Source of the DNA: JACPUX01 sp964517465
GTDB taxonomy: Bacteria; Pseudomonadota; Gammaproteobacteria; Burkholderiales; Casimicrobiaceae
DNA length: 64,000 bases
Direction of reading: 5' to 3'
Assembly: GCA_964517465.1 (NCBI GenBank)
Contig: CAZFEK010000007.1
Coordinates: forward strand, 46,163 to 110,162
The notes beneath the pieces were generated by a model, which was given only the letters and a program-made list of their open reading frames with translations, was not told the origin of the DNA and did no database searches. This document shows positions 17,710-26,723 of the stretch, in pieces. Made by a program: the position numbers and the translations under genes. Each line of letters opens with the position of its first letter. The first letter of the stretch is position 1.

Positions 17710-18075
17710 ATGGCAAAAGCAGTATTGACCATCGACGATTCGCCTTCCATCCGGCAGATGGTGGCTTTCACCCTCAAGAACAGCGGTTACGAGGTAACTG
17801 AAGCGGCCGACGGCCGCGATGGTCTGGCCAAAGCCAAGACCCGTCGTTTCGATCTGGTGCTGACCGACCAGAACATGCCCATCATGGACGGGCTGACGCT
17901 GATTCGTTCTTTGCGCACCCTGCCCGAGTACAAAGCCACACCCATCCTCATGCTCACCACCGAGAGCTCGGACGCGATGAAATCCGAGGGCCGCGCCGCA
18001 GGCGCCACGGGCTGGCTGGTGAAACCCTTCGATCCGGGCAAGCTGGTCGATGTGGTGCGCAAGGTCATCGGCTGA
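17710..18075 (+). CDS. cheY: CheY-like single-domain response regulator
   Basis: 121 residues, receiver only: TIDDSPSIRQMVAF (acidic pair), phospho-acceptor Asp in LVLTDQNMPIMDGLTLI, Thr in ILMLTTESSD, Lys in GWLVKPFDPGKL. It lies between the short MCP and cheA, 17 and 22 bases away, so it is probably in one operon and phosphorylated by the CheA at 18098-19987. It differs clearly from the E. coli-like CheY at 46770-47168 and may be a phosphate sink or act on another target than the flagellar switch. Confidence 0.92.
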   Translation: MAKAVLTIDDSPSIRQMVAFTLKNSGYEVTEAADGRDGLAKAKTRRFDLVLTDQNMPIMDGLTLIRSLRTLPEYKATPILMLTTESSDAMKSEGRAAGATGWLVKPFDPGKLVDVVRKVIG

Positions 18076-18097
18076 ATCGATTCCGCGCTCGCTTTTC

Positions 18098-19987
18098 ATG
18101 GCCCTCGATCTTTCGCAGTTTCGGCAAATCTTCTTCGAAGAAGCGACCGAACGCCTCGCCAGTCTCGAATCCGGGTTGCTCGAAATCAGCATCGAGGCGC
18201 CCGACGAGGAGGCGCTCCATTCGATTTTCCGCGCCGCGCACTCGATCAAGGGCGGTGCAGGAACCTTTGGCTTCCAGGACCTCGTGGACGTGACCCACGT
18301 CCTGGAATCCCTGCTCGACCGCGTGCGCAAGCGCGAAATGCCGCTATGCAAAGAAATCGTCGATCTCTCGCTGGAAGCCCGGGACGTCCTGGCGAGCATG
18401 CTGGCCGCACATCAGGGCGAGGAAGCTGCAGACTCGGCGCGGGTGCGAGCGGTGATCGCTGCGCTGCAGAATCGCCTCTCGGGCGAGACACCGTCTCCCG
18501 CCACGGACAATGCGTCGTCGGCCCAAACGGCGGCGCCCGCCGACGAAGACTTCGGTTTTTTCGATGACGCTCCGGGGGCTCCCGGGGCGCCGGCGCCAGC
18601 ACAGGTCGAAACCGGGGAGGGTTACGGATTCTTCGAGCCCTTGCCCCAGCTGCCTAAGCCTGGAGCGGTGGTCGTCGAAGAAGGCCCCGGTTACGGTTTC
18701 TTCGCGCCGCTGGTCGCGCCGGAAATCGCGGCCCATCCCGAAACGCCCGGGCCTGCGCCGGTTGCGGCGGCGATGCCTGCCCAGGCCGCCGGCGCCGCTG
18801 CCAAAGCGGCGGATGCTTCGATCCGGGTGAGCGTGGCCAAAGTCGATCAACTCTTGAATCTGGTCGGCGAACTGGTCATCACTCAGGCCATGCTGGCGCA
18901 GTCCGCCGGTTCCCTCGATCCGGTGCTTTACGAGCGTCTGCTCGCTGGGCTCAGCCAGCTTGAGCGCAACTCGCGCGACTTGCAGGAATCGGTGATGTCG
19001 ATCCGCATGCTGCCGATCTCGACGGTGTTCAGCCGCTTTCCGCGCACGGTGCGCGACTTGTGCGGCAAACTCGGCAAGAAAGCTTCGCTCAAACTCCTGG
19101 GCGAGGGCACCGAACTCGATCGCGGGCTGATCGAACGCATCACCGATCCTTTGACGCATTTGGTGCGCAACAGCCTCGACCACGGAATCGAGATGCCCGA
19201 TGTCCGCATTGCGGCAGGCAAATCGCCGTCGGGGACCATCACCCTCCGCGCCGCACACCAGGGCGGCAACATCGTGATCGAAGTCGCCGACGATGGCCGC
19301 GGCCTCGATCGAGCCCGCATCCTCGCCAAAGCCGCAAGCCGCGGCATGGCAGTGAGCGAAGACATGAGCGACGTGGAGGTCTGGCAGCTCATTTTCGAAC
19401 CGGGATTTTCCACTGCGGAGGAGGTGACCGACGTTTCGGGCCGCGGCGTGGGCATGGACGTGGTGAAGAAGAACATCCTGGCGCTGGGCGGAAGGGTGGA
19501 GATCTCATCCATCGCCGGCGCCGGCACGCGCGTCACCATCCGCTTGCCGCTCACTTTGGCCATACTCGACGGCATGCTCGTGGCGGTGGGCGAAGAAGTA
19601 TTCATTTTGCCGCTCAATGCCGTGGTCGAATCCCTGCAGCCCAAGCCCGAGATGGTGCGCACGGTGCAGGGCCGGGGCAAAACCATACAGTTGCGCGGCG
19701 AATATCTGCCCATCGTCGCGGTGCACGAAGTCTTCAATTTGCACTCCAAGGTGACGCGACCCGAGGAAGGAATCTTGGTGGTGGTGGAGTCGGCGGGCAG
19801 CCGGGTCGCGCTCCTGGTCGACGCTTTGGTCGGACAGCAACAGGTCGTGATCAAGAGCTTGGAGCAGAACTACCGGCGGGTCAACGGAATTTCCGGCGCC
19901 ACGATCATGGGCGACGGCCGCGTGGCTTTGATTGCCGATGTCGCGGCCTTGGCCAGGCGCACCGAAATGGCGGCGCTGGCCGCTTGA
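18098..19987 (+). CDS. cheA: Chemotaxis histidine kinase CheA (cluster I)
   Basis: About 629 residues from the ATG at 18098. P1 HPt with IFRAAHSIKGGAGTFGF (phospho-His near 47). A long Ala/Pro/Glu linker (~130-225) in place of a typical P2 carries three spaced aromatic motifs: FGFF near 150, GYGFFEPLP near 174 and GYGFFAPLV near 197. Then P3 dimerisation (VAKVDQLLNLVGELVITQAM), P4 HATPase (HLVRNSLDHGIEMPD, VADDGRGLDRARI, SGRGVGMDVVKKNI) and a CheW-like P5. It should phosphorylate the CheY and CheB of this cluster in response to its MCPs. The three FF motifs are probably docking sites for receivers, which is inferred. Confidence 0.95.
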   Translation: MALDLSQFRQIFFEEATERLASLESGLLEISIEAPDEEALHSIFRAAHSIKGGAGTFGFQDLVDVTHVLESLLDRVRKREMPLCKEIVDLSLEARDVLASMLAAHQGEEAADSARVRAVIAALQNRLSGETPSPATDNASSAQTAAPADEDFGFFDDAPGAPGAPAPAQVETGEGYGFFEPLPQLPKPGAVVVEEGPGYGFFAPLVAPEIAAHPETPGPAPVAAAMPAQAAGAAAKAADASIRVSVAKVDQLLNLVGELVITQAMLAQSAGSLDPVLYERLLAGLSQLERNSRDLQESVMSIRMLPISTVFSRFPRTVRDLCGKLGKKASLKLLGEGTELDRGLIERITDPLTHLVRNSLDHGIEMPDVRIAAGKSPSGTITLRAAHQGGNIVIEVADDGRGLDRARILAKAASRGMAVSEDMSDVEVWQLIFEPGFSTAEEVTDVSGRGVGMDVVKKNILALGGRVEISSIAGAGTRVTIRLPLTLAILDGMLVAVGEEVFILPLNAVVESLQPKPEMVRTVQGRGKTIQLRGEYLPIVAVHEVFNLHSKVTRPEEGILVVVESAGSRVALLVDALVGQQQVVIKSLEQNYRRVNGISGATIMGDGRVALIADVAALARRTEMAALAA

Positions 19988-20002
19988 GTCGAGGAAGAAA
20001 TC

Positions 20003-20503
20003 ATGATGGATCTGGCAATCGCTGAAGCACCCAGGGCTGGCGCCGATTCGGGACCGCTAGCCGAGTACCTCACCTTCACGCTGGGCCACGAAGAGTATGG
20101 CCTGGATATTCTGAAGGTGCAGGAAATCCGCGGCTACGACACCGTCACCACCATCGTCAACGCGCCGGCCTTCATCAAGGGCGTGATCAATTTGCGCGGG
20201 GTGATCGTGCCCATCGTCGATTTGCGCCTGAAATTCGGTTTGGGTGAGCCCAGCTACGACCAGTTCACCGTGGTCATCATTCTCAACGTCGCCGGCCGCG
20301 TGGTGGGCATTGTGGTCGATGGCGTTTCGGAAGTGGTGAATTTCGGGGCCAACGACATTCGGCCGGTGCCCCATTTCGGCACTGTGCTCGACACTGCATA
20401 CATCAACGGCCTGGCCGAGCTGGAGGGTCGCATGATCATTTTGGTCGATATCGAAAAGCTCATGACCTCCCAGGACATGGCGCTGTTCGATCGCGTTGTC
20501 TAA
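20003..20503 (+). CDS. cheW: Chemotaxis coupling protein CheW
   Basis: 166 residues, a single CheW domain: YLTFTLGHEEYGLDILKVQE, INLRGVIVPIVDLRLKFGL, GIVVDGVSEVVNF and GRMIILVDIEKLM. It bridges receptors and CheA in the cytoplasmic array. It lies 15 bases after cheA and 15 before the large MCP, so it is part of the same operon. Confidence 0.95.
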   Translation: MMDLAIAEAPRAGADSGPLAEYLTFTLGHEEYGLDILKVQEIRGYDTVTTIVNAPAFIKGVINLRGVIVPIVDLRLKFGLGEPSYDQFTVVIILNVAGRVVGIVVDGVSEVVNFGANDIRPVPHFGTVLDTAYINGLAELEGRMIILVDIEKLMTSQDMALFDRVV

Positions 20504-20518
20504 GAAAGGGGCGGCATC

Positions 20519-23500
20519 ATGAAAGTCAATCTCCCTGTTACCGATCGCGAGCATCCGCTCAATGACGATACGCTGATCGTGTCGCGCACCGATCTCAAAG
20601 GGCTCATCACCTACTGCAACAAGGACTTCATCGACATCTCGGGCTATTCCGAAGCGGAGTTGCTGGGCAAGAACCACAACATCGTGCGACATCCGGACAT
20701 GCCACCGGTGGCCTTTCAGGATTTGTGGGACACGATGAAAGCGGGGCGGCCCTGGAGCGGCATCGTCAAGAACCGCTGCAAGAACGGCGATTTCTACTGG
20801 GTGGAAGCCAACGTCACGCCGGTGTATGAACGCGGGCAGTGCGTGGGTTATCTCTCGGTGCGCACCAAGCCTTCGCGCGCCAAGGTTGATGCGGCGGCCG
20901 CGCTGTATCGCGCGGTTAACGAAGGCAGCGCCAAAAATATTCGCCTCGAAGAAGGGCGGGTTCTGAAGACCGGATGGCTTGCCAGACTCAACTTCTTCGG
21001 GCGCTTCTTCGACCGCGCACGCATGGGCTCCAAATTCGCCATGGCCGGGGTGGTGCTGCTCGTTCCGCTCATCCTTACGCTGGCGCTTATCGGTTTGAAT
21101 CTGAAGACATCGGTCGACGCGACGAGCAAGGAAAGGAGCGGCCTCGAATATCACGCCGCACTGCGCAAAGTGTTGCAGGAGGTGCAAAAGCACCGGGGCT
21201 TGATGGGCATGCACCTGTCGGGAGACACCACGGCGCGCGACAAACTGTTGGCCCTCGAAGCGAGCCTGGGCAACGGGATGAAAGCGGTGGAAGATCTCGA
21301 CAAAAGGTTCGGCGGCGCCATGCACACCGGCAAGGCGGTCGAACTCCTGCGCATGCGCTGGGAGAACCTCAAGACCGAGGCCTGGAAGATGACCTCGCCC
21401 AAGAGCTTTTCCGCGCATAGCGAATGGATCGCCGAACTCGAAGGGCTAATGGACCAGGTGGCCGATGGCTCCGGGCTGACATTGGACCCGGAACTCGTCA
21501 CATGGCACCTTTATAACGCCGTGGTCGCCCAGTTGCCCCGCATGGTGGAGGCGATGAGCCAGGCCCGGGCGGGAGGCGGCATCGCCGTGGTGCAAAAGAA
21601 GGCCGAAGGCGACCTCAAGGTGACCCTGATCGGACAATTGGCCCAGGCCACCAATCTGGTCGAAGCCATCGATCGTTCCGGAAAACGCGCCCTGGAGGCG
21701 GATCGGGGGCTGGAAGCGAACTTGGGCCGCCCCTTGAGCGAGACCTTGGCCACGGTGCGCGACTTCAACGCGCTGCTCGACGGCAAAGTGATTCGGCCGG
21801 CGGCGATCGAACTCAAGCCTGAGCAGTACTTCAACGCGGCCACGGCGGCGATCGACGGCGCGTTTGCGTTCTACGACAAGGGGGCGCCGGCGCTGGACCA
21901 GTTGCTGGCGGCGCGTCAGACGCAACTTCTTCGACAAGGGGCCTGGACCATGGGCTTGGCCTTGGTGATATTCGCGCTCGGCGTGGCGCTTGCCCTGGTG
22001 GTCGTGCGGCGCACGTCCAAGCAGCTGGCACTTGCAGCGGCGAGTTTTGCCGAAATCGGACAGGGCAATTTCAGCAATCAAATCGACTCCAAGGGCGAGG
22101 ACGAAGTGGCCGATCTCCTGCGCGCTTTGCGCATGATGCAGACCAAGCTCGGCAACGACGTCAACGAAGCCCGCGAAAAGGCCGATGCGGCCCTGCGCTT
22201 GAAGATCGGCCTCGACAGCGTTTCCACCAACGTGATGATCGCCGACAACGGCCGCAACATCATCTATATGAATCCGGCCATCAAGGCGATGATGAAGGCC
22301 GCGGAAAGCGACATTCGCAAAGAGCTGCCGCAATTCGACGCCGAGCGGCTGGTGGGTGCCAACATGGATGGTTTCCACAAGAATCCCGAGCACCAGGCGC
22401 GGCTGTTGGCAACTTTCACCAGCACCTATCGCGCCACGGTGAAAATCGGCGGGCGCACTTTCGCACTGGCGGCGAGCCCGGTGATCAACGAGCGCGGCGA
22501 ACGCCTGGGATCGGCGGTGGAATGGCTCGATCGCACCGCCGAAGTGGCGGTCGAGCAGGAAGTGAGCGACATCGTGCAAGCCGCGGCGTCGGGGGACTTC
22601 TCGCGGCGCATACGCATCGAGGACAAACAAGGCTTCTTCCTCGAACTGGCCAAGCATATGAACGGCCTGATGGAAACCGCTGCGCGCGGCCTCGAAGAAG
22701 TGGCCGGCGTGCTTTCCGCACTCGCGGGCGGGGCGCTCACGCGCAAGGTTGAAGGCGAATACGGCGGCACTTTCCAGCGGCTGAAGGACGACACCAACGC
22801 CTGCGTCGAGAACTTGCGCGAAATGGTCATGAAGATCAAGGAGGCCACCGATTCCATCAACTCGGCCGCCCAGGAAATTGCCGCCGGCAGCACCGATCTG
22901 TCGAGCCGTACCGAAGAGCAAGCCTCCAGCCTGGAAGAGACGGCTTCGAGCATGGAAGAGCTTAATGCCACGGTAAAGCAGAATGCCCAAAACGCCATGG
23001 CCGCCGACGAGTTGGCCAAGCAGGCGAATGACGCGGTTTCGCGCGGCGGCCAGGTGGTGCGCCAAGTGGTCGATACCATGGGCGATATCCAAGGCAGCTC
23101 GCGCAAGATCGCCGAAATCATCGGCGTAATCGACTCCATCGCCTTCCAGACCAACATCCTCGCGCTCAACGCGGCGGTGGAAGCGGCGCGGGCCGGCGAG
23201 CAGGGGCGTGGATTCGCGGTGGTGGCGGCCGAAGTGCGCAGCCTGGCGCAACGCAGCGCCACGGCGGCCAAAGAGATCAAGGGGCTCATCGCCAGTTCCG
23301 TGGAGCGGGTGGACGAAGGCGCCAAGCTCGTGGGCGAAGCCGGCAACACCATGGACGAAGTGGTAACCTCCTTCCGCAAAGTGGCCGGCATCATGCAAGA
23401 CATCGCCGCGGCTTCGCGCGAACAAAGTTCGGGCATCGAGCAAGTCACGCAGGCGGTGTCGCAGATGGACGAAGTCACCCAGCAAAACGCCGCTTTGGTG

Positions 23501-23749
23501 GAAGAGGCTTCGGCTTCGGCCGAGCAGATGGAGGACCAGGCCCGCACCTTGTCTTCAGCCGTTGCCATGTTCCGCTTGAGCGAAAGCGATCCCCATGCCG
23601 CGGTCGCATCGGCTAGCGCCTCAGCCAAGGTGGCCAAGTTCCCCAGCGCGCGCAAACCCAGGGCGGCCGCGCCGAAAGCCGCGGCGCCAGCCAGGAGGCT
23701 CGCCGCGGCAAAGCCCATGCCAAGCGACGATGAGTGGGAAGAATTCTGA
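20519..23749 (+). CDS. Large PAS-containing methyl-accepting chemotaxis protein with CheR/CheB tether
   Basis: 1076 residues. An Aer-like N-terminal PAS (~10-125: LKGLITYCNKDFIDISGYSE, MPPVAFQDLWDTMKAGRPW). Membrane segment near 172-197. A ~290-residue helical periplasmic region that recalls NIT-type sensors. Second membrane segment near 478-500, HAMP, a second cytoplasmic PAS-like domain (~560-690), another HAMP-like stretch, and a long signalling domain with IAFQTNILALNAAVEAARAG and GRGFAVVAAEVRSLAQRSA. The extreme C-terminus reads DDEWEEF, matching the xWxxF tether that recruits CheR/CheB in high-abundance receptors, after an Ala/Pro/Lys flexible linker. The cheR, cheD and cheB genes follow directly. 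Energy or redox sensing is likely through the Aer-type PAS, but a cofactor cannot be seen. Confidence 0.93.
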   Translation: MKVNLPVTDREHPLNDDTLIVSRTDLKGLITYCNKDFIDISGYSEAELLGKNHNIVRHPDMPPVAFQDLWDTMKAGRPWSGIVKNRCKNGDFYWVEANVTPVYERGQCVGYLSVRTKPSRAKVDAAAALYRAVNEGSAKNIRLEEGRVLKTGWLARLNFFGRFFDRARMGSKFAMAGVVLLVPLILTLALIGLNLKTSVDATSKERSGLEYHAALRKVLQEVQKHRGLMGMHLSGDTTARDKLLALEASLGNGMKAVEDLDKRFGGAMHTGKAVELLRMRWENLKTEAWKMTSPKSFSAHSEWIAELEGLMDQVADGSGLTLDPELVTWHLYNAVVAQLPRMVEAMSQARAGGGIAVVQKKAEGDLKVTLIGQLAQATNLVEAIDRSGKRALEADRGLEANLGRPLSETLATVRDFNALLDGKVIRPAAIELKPEQYFNAATAAIDGAFAFYDKGAPALDQLLAARQTQLLRQGAWTMGLALVIFALGVALALVVVRRTSKQLALAAASFAEIGQGNFSNQIDSKGEDEVADLLRALRMMQTKLGNDVNEAREKADAALRLKIGLDSVSTNVMIADNGRNIIYMNPAIKAMMKAAESDIRKELPQFDAERLVGANMDGFHKNPEHQARLLATFTSTYRATVKIGGRTFALAASPVINERGERLGSAVEWLDRTAEVAVEQEVSDIVQAAASGDFSRRIRIEDKQGFFLELAKHMNGLMETAARGLEEVAGVLSALAGGALTRKVEGEYGGTFQRLKDDTNACVENLREMVMKIKEATDSINSAAQEIAAGSTDLSSRTEEQASSLEETASSMEELNATVKQNAQNAMAADELAKQANDAVSRGGQVVRQVVDTMGDIQGSSRKIAEIIGVIDSIAFQTNILALNAAVEAARAGEQGRGFAVVAAEVRSLAQRSATAAKEIKGLIASSVERVDEGAKLVGEAGNTMDEVVTSFRKVAGIMQDIAAASREQSSGIEQVTQAVSQMDEVTQQNAALVEEASASAEQMEDQARTLSSAVAMFRLSESDPHAAVASASASAKVAKFPSARKPRAAAPKAAAPARRLAAAKPMPSDDEWEEF

Positions 23750-23877
23750 AAATGACCGTTTCGGTTCCCTTGCGGATGCAAGCGCAGAGGCCTCCGTCGC
23801 CCGCTCCTGCCGCTGCCCTTGTTTTTGTAGGGGCGGCCTGGACCGCGCACGGCAGGGCGTTCCCAAGGATCGGATGA

Positions 23878-24705
23878 ATGCCCATGGCGCTTGCGGAACG
23901 CGAGTTCAAATTCACCGGCGCAGATTTCGAACGCATCCGCCGATTGGTGTATGAACACGCCGGCATTGCCCTATCCGACAACAAGCGCGACTTGGTCTAT
24001 AGCCGGCTGGCCAGGCGCTTGCGCACCCTCGGTGACCGCAGCTTTGCCGATTACTTGGCGCGACTGGATCAGGAAAGCGAGGAATGGGAGGTCTTCGTCA
24101 ACAGCCTCACCACCAATCTCACCTCGTTCTTCCGCGAACCGCACCATTTCGAGACCCTGCGAGAGTATCTCTCCCGTCGCCCGGACGGCGAACCCTTGCG
24201 GATTTGGTCGGCGGCCTGCTCCACCGGCGAAGAACCCTATTCGATCGCCATGACGCTGGCCGAGCACTACGGCAGCTTCGAGATCGATGCGCGCATCCTG
24301 GCCACCGACCTCGACACCGAGGTGCTGAGCGTGGCTGCAAGCGGCGTGTACGCCATCGATCGCTTGGCCAAAATGAGCGACGAACGCAAACGGAACTTCT
24401 TCTTGCGCGGCAGGGGGCAAAGGGAAGGTTATGCCCGCGTGCGGCCGGAGCTTTGGGGCTTGCTCAGCTTTCGGCAACTCAATTTGCTCGATGACCAGTG
24501 GCCGCTGCGTGGCCCGTTCGACGCCATTTTCTGCCGCAATGTCATGATCTACTTCGACCGCCCGACCCAACGCAAGGTGCTGGAGCGTTTCGCACCGCTC
24601 TTGCGCAAAGACGGCCTGCTTTTCGTGGGGCATAGCGAAAGCCTGCATCACGCCGCAGACCTCTTTCGCACCTGCGGCGGGACGGTGTATGAGAGTTTGC
24701 TTTGA
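23878..24705 (+). CDS. cheR: Chemoreceptor glutamate methyltransferase CheR
   Basis: 275 residues. The N-terminal helical domain (FERIRRLVYEHAGIALSDNK) contacts receptors. The C-terminal Rossmann domain binds S-adenosylmethionine (RIWSAACSTGEEPYSIAMTL) and contains FDAIFCRNVMIYFDRPTQRK. It methylates receptor glutamates for adaptation. It follows the tethered MCP after 128 non-coding bases and overlaps cheD (TGATG). An ATG two codons inside is an alternative start. Confidence 0.95.
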   Translation: MPMALAEREFKFTGADFERIRRLVYEHAGIALSDNKRDLVYSRLARRLRTLGDRSFADYLARLDQESEEWEVFVNSLTTNLTSFFREPHHFETLREYLSRRPDGEPLRIWSAACSTGEEPYSIAMTLAEHYGSFEIDARILATDLDTEVLSVAASGVYAIDRLAKMSDERKRNFFLRGRGQREGYARVRPELWGLLSFRQLNLLDDQWPLRGPFDAIFCRNVMIYFDRPTQRKVLERFAPLLRKDGLLFVGHSESLHHAADLFRTCGGTVYESLL

Positions 24706-25313
24706 TGTCGCACGCTCACGACTTGCAGGATTTCGCCAGCAACCGCTACTACGATCGGAACTTCGATCTGCCAGCGGTGAAGATTCTGCCGGGCGAGTAT
24801 TACGTCACTACCGGGCACGAGCTCATCGTCACCGTGCTGGGTTCCTGCGTGGCCTGCTGCCTGCGCGACAAAGAGCGTCCGATCGGCGGCATGAATCACT
24901 TCATGTTGCCGGAATCGAAAGAGCACGGCCCCATGAGCGCTTCCGGACGTTATGGCGCCTACGCCATGGAGCTCTTGATGAACAAACTTTTCAACAAAGG
25001 GGCCCGGCGCGGCAGTTTGGTGGCCAAGGTCTTTGGCGGCGGCAAGGTGTTGCATGCGCTGGATAAGACGGATGTGGGGGCGGACAATGCCGACTTCATT
25101 CTGTCTTTCCTAAAGGCTGAGAACATCCCCGTTCTGGCGCAAGACCTCAACGATTTCTATCCTCGCAAGGTGTACTTTTTTCCGGCCGACAACCGCGTGC
25201 TGGTGAAGAAGCTCAAGCGCCAGCACAACGACACCATCGCCCAGCGCGAGCGCGAGTATCAGAGCAAGCTTGCGCATAGCGAGCTGTCCGGCGACGTGGA
25301 GCTCTTTCGATGA
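24705..25313 (+). CDS. cheD: Chemoreceptor glutamine deamidase CheD
   Basis: About 202 residues from the ATG at 24705, overlapping the cheR stop. The active-site Cys is in TVLGSCVACCLRDKERPIGG and the His in GGMNHFMLPE, as in the CheD family, which deamidates specific receptor glutamines. The C-terminal tail (KKLKRQHNDTIAQRERE) is charged. CheD is absent from E. coli but common in betaproteobacteria. Its stop overlaps the cheB start (ATGA), indicating translational coupling. Confidence 0.95.
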   Translation: MSHAHDLQDFASNRYYDRNFDLPAVKILPGEYYVTTGHELIVTVLGSCVACCLRDKERPIGGMNHFMLPESKEHGPMSASGRYGAYAMELLMNKLFNKGARRGSLVAKVFGGGKVLHALDKTDVGADNADFILSFLKAENIPVLAQDLNDFYPRKVYFFPADNRVLVKKLKRQHNDTIAQREREYQSKLAHSELSGDVELFR

Positions 25314-26392
25314 GCACCAAAGTACTCATCGTCGACGATTCGGCGCTGATGCGGGCGCTGTTGAAAGATATCATCGCCGTCGATCCCGGTTTGGAAGTCG
25401 TGGGTGCGGCGCGCGACGCCTATGATGCGCGGGAGCAAATCAAAGCGCTCAACCCCGATGTCATCACCCTGGATGTAGAAATGCCGGGCATGGACGGGAT
25501 CGAGTTCCTGTCGCGGCTGATGCGCTTGCGGCCGATGCCGGTGGTGATGGTCTCCTCCCTCACGGCGGAGGGCTCGGAAGCAACTTTGCGCGCGCTCGAG
25601 TTGGGTGCGGTGGACTTTGTCCAGAAGCCCGCCGGCGGGCCGGGCGCCGTCGCGGCGATCGGCGCGAGCTTGAGAGAAAAGCTGCGCGTAGCTGCGGGGG
25701 CGAGGCTGCGGCCGAAAGCATCGGCGGCGACAGCGGCACCGCGGGCGAAGCTGGCGGGAGGTGCGAGCTCCAGGCGGATCGAACACCTCATCGCCATCGG
25801 CGCTTCCACCGGGGGCACCGAGGCGATACGTGAGGTGCTGGTTGCACTTCCTGCCGATGCGCCGCCGGTGCTGTTGGTTCAGCACATGCCGGATACCTTC
25901 ACTCCTTCGTTTGCTCGCCGGCTCGATGGGTGCTCCGCCCTGCACGTTAATGAGGCGACGGAGGACCAGCGTCTGGAGGTCGGTCACGCCTATCTCGCGC
26001 CCGGGCATTCGCATCTGCTGGTCGAGAGGGTGGGAGATGCTTACTTCACTCGCCTGTCGCGCGCCGAACCAGTCAACCGGCATCGGCCGTCGGTGGACGT
26101 GTTGTTTCGCTCGCTGGTGGAGGTGGCCAAGGTGCCGGTTACGGCCGCGCTCCTGAGCGGGATGGGGCGCGATGGGGCGCAAGGACTCCTGGCCCTGCGT
26201 GCGGTCGGCGCCCACACCCTAGCCCAAGATCAGGAAACTTGCGTGGTCTATGGCATGCCGCGTGCGGCAGTCGAACTCGATGCCGTGGACGAGGTTTTGC
26301 CGCTCGAACGCATTGCGACGGCGATCGAAAGCCGCTTTCGCAGGCGTGGGGGCCACCGCGCCGAGCAGCAATCCGGATGGACAGCTCGTTGA
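25310..26392 (+). CDS. cheB: Chemotaxis response regulator / protein-glutamate methylesterase CheB
   Basis: 360 residues. N-terminal receiver (LIVDDSALMRALL, phospho-acceptor in VITLDVEMPGMDGIEFL, Lys in FVQKPAGG). Linker, then methylesterase with the catalytic Ser in AIGASTGGTEAIREVL (near 163), His in LLVQHMPDTFT (near 190) and Asp in LLSGMGRDGAQGL (near 285). It removes receptor methyl groups when phosphorylated by CheA. It is coupled to cheD by a 4-base overlap. Confidence 0.95.
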   Translation: MSTKVLIVDDSALMRALLKDIIAVDPGLEVVGAARDAYDAREQIKALNPDVITLDVEMPGMDGIEFLSRLMRLRPMPVVMVSSLTAEGSEATLRALELGAVDFVQKPAGGPGAVAAIGASLREKLRVAAGARLRPKASAATAAPRAKLAGGASSRRIEHLIAIGASTGGTEAIREVLVALPADAPPVLLVQHMPDTFTPSFARRLDGCSALHVNEATEDQRLEVGHAYLAPGHSHLLVERVGDAYFTRLSRAEPVNRHRPSVDVLFRSLVEVAKVPVTAALLSGMGRDGAQGLLALRAVGAHTLAQDQETCVVYGMPRAAVELDAVDEVLPLERIATAIESRFRRRGGHRAEQQSGWTAR

Positions 26393-26406
26393 ATCAGGAG
26401 ACTTTC

Positions 26407-26715
26407 ATGAAAGTGAATATGCACGTGCGCGAAGGCCGCGCATTCATCCAGCCTCAGGGCCGTTTCGATTACCACCTGCACCGCGACTTTCGTGCCGCCT
26501 GCGATGAGGCCATCGCGGTGCCCGATGTGCGTGAAATCGTGGTGGATTTGGGCGGCGTCGAATACATGGACAGCTCGGCCCTGGGCATGATGCTGGTGCT
26601 CAAGGATCAGGCCCAGGCGCATCATCGGCCGGTGGCGCTCGCGTCCCCTCGCGGCGCCGTGAAACAGGTTCTCGAAATCGCCTGCTTCGGCAAGATGTTT
26701 CGCATCGACCCCTAG
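26407..26715 (+). CDS. STAS-domain anti-anti-sigma factor-like protein
   Basis: 102 residues from the ATG at 26407, preceded by AGGAG. It has the STAS pattern: IQPQGRFDYHLHRDFRAACD, then VDLGGVEYMDSSALGMMLVL with a Ser in the position phosphorylated in SpoIIAA/RsbV proteins, then VALASPRGAVKQVLEIACFG. Such proteins bind an anti-sigma factor or other target according to phosphorylation. It lies 15 bases after cheB and 9 before the EAL-HDOD gene. The receiver-PP2C-HATPase protein at 14484-16265 has the matching kinase and phosphatase domains, so the two may form an HsbR/HsbA-like switch. That pairing is inferred. Confidence 0.88.
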   Translation: MKVNMHVREGRAFIQPQGRFDYHLHRDFRAACDEAIAVPDVREIVVDLGGVEYMDSSALGMMLVLKDQAQAHHRPVALASPRGAVKQVLEIACFGKMFRIDP

Positions 26716-26723
26716 GGGCAGCG

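Noticed and set aside
21446..23485. A 679-residue open frame on the minus strand across the large MCP
   Set aside because: Its His/Leu/Arg-heavy translation is the usual antisense shadow of a GC-rich gene; the plus-strand MCP is unmistakable.
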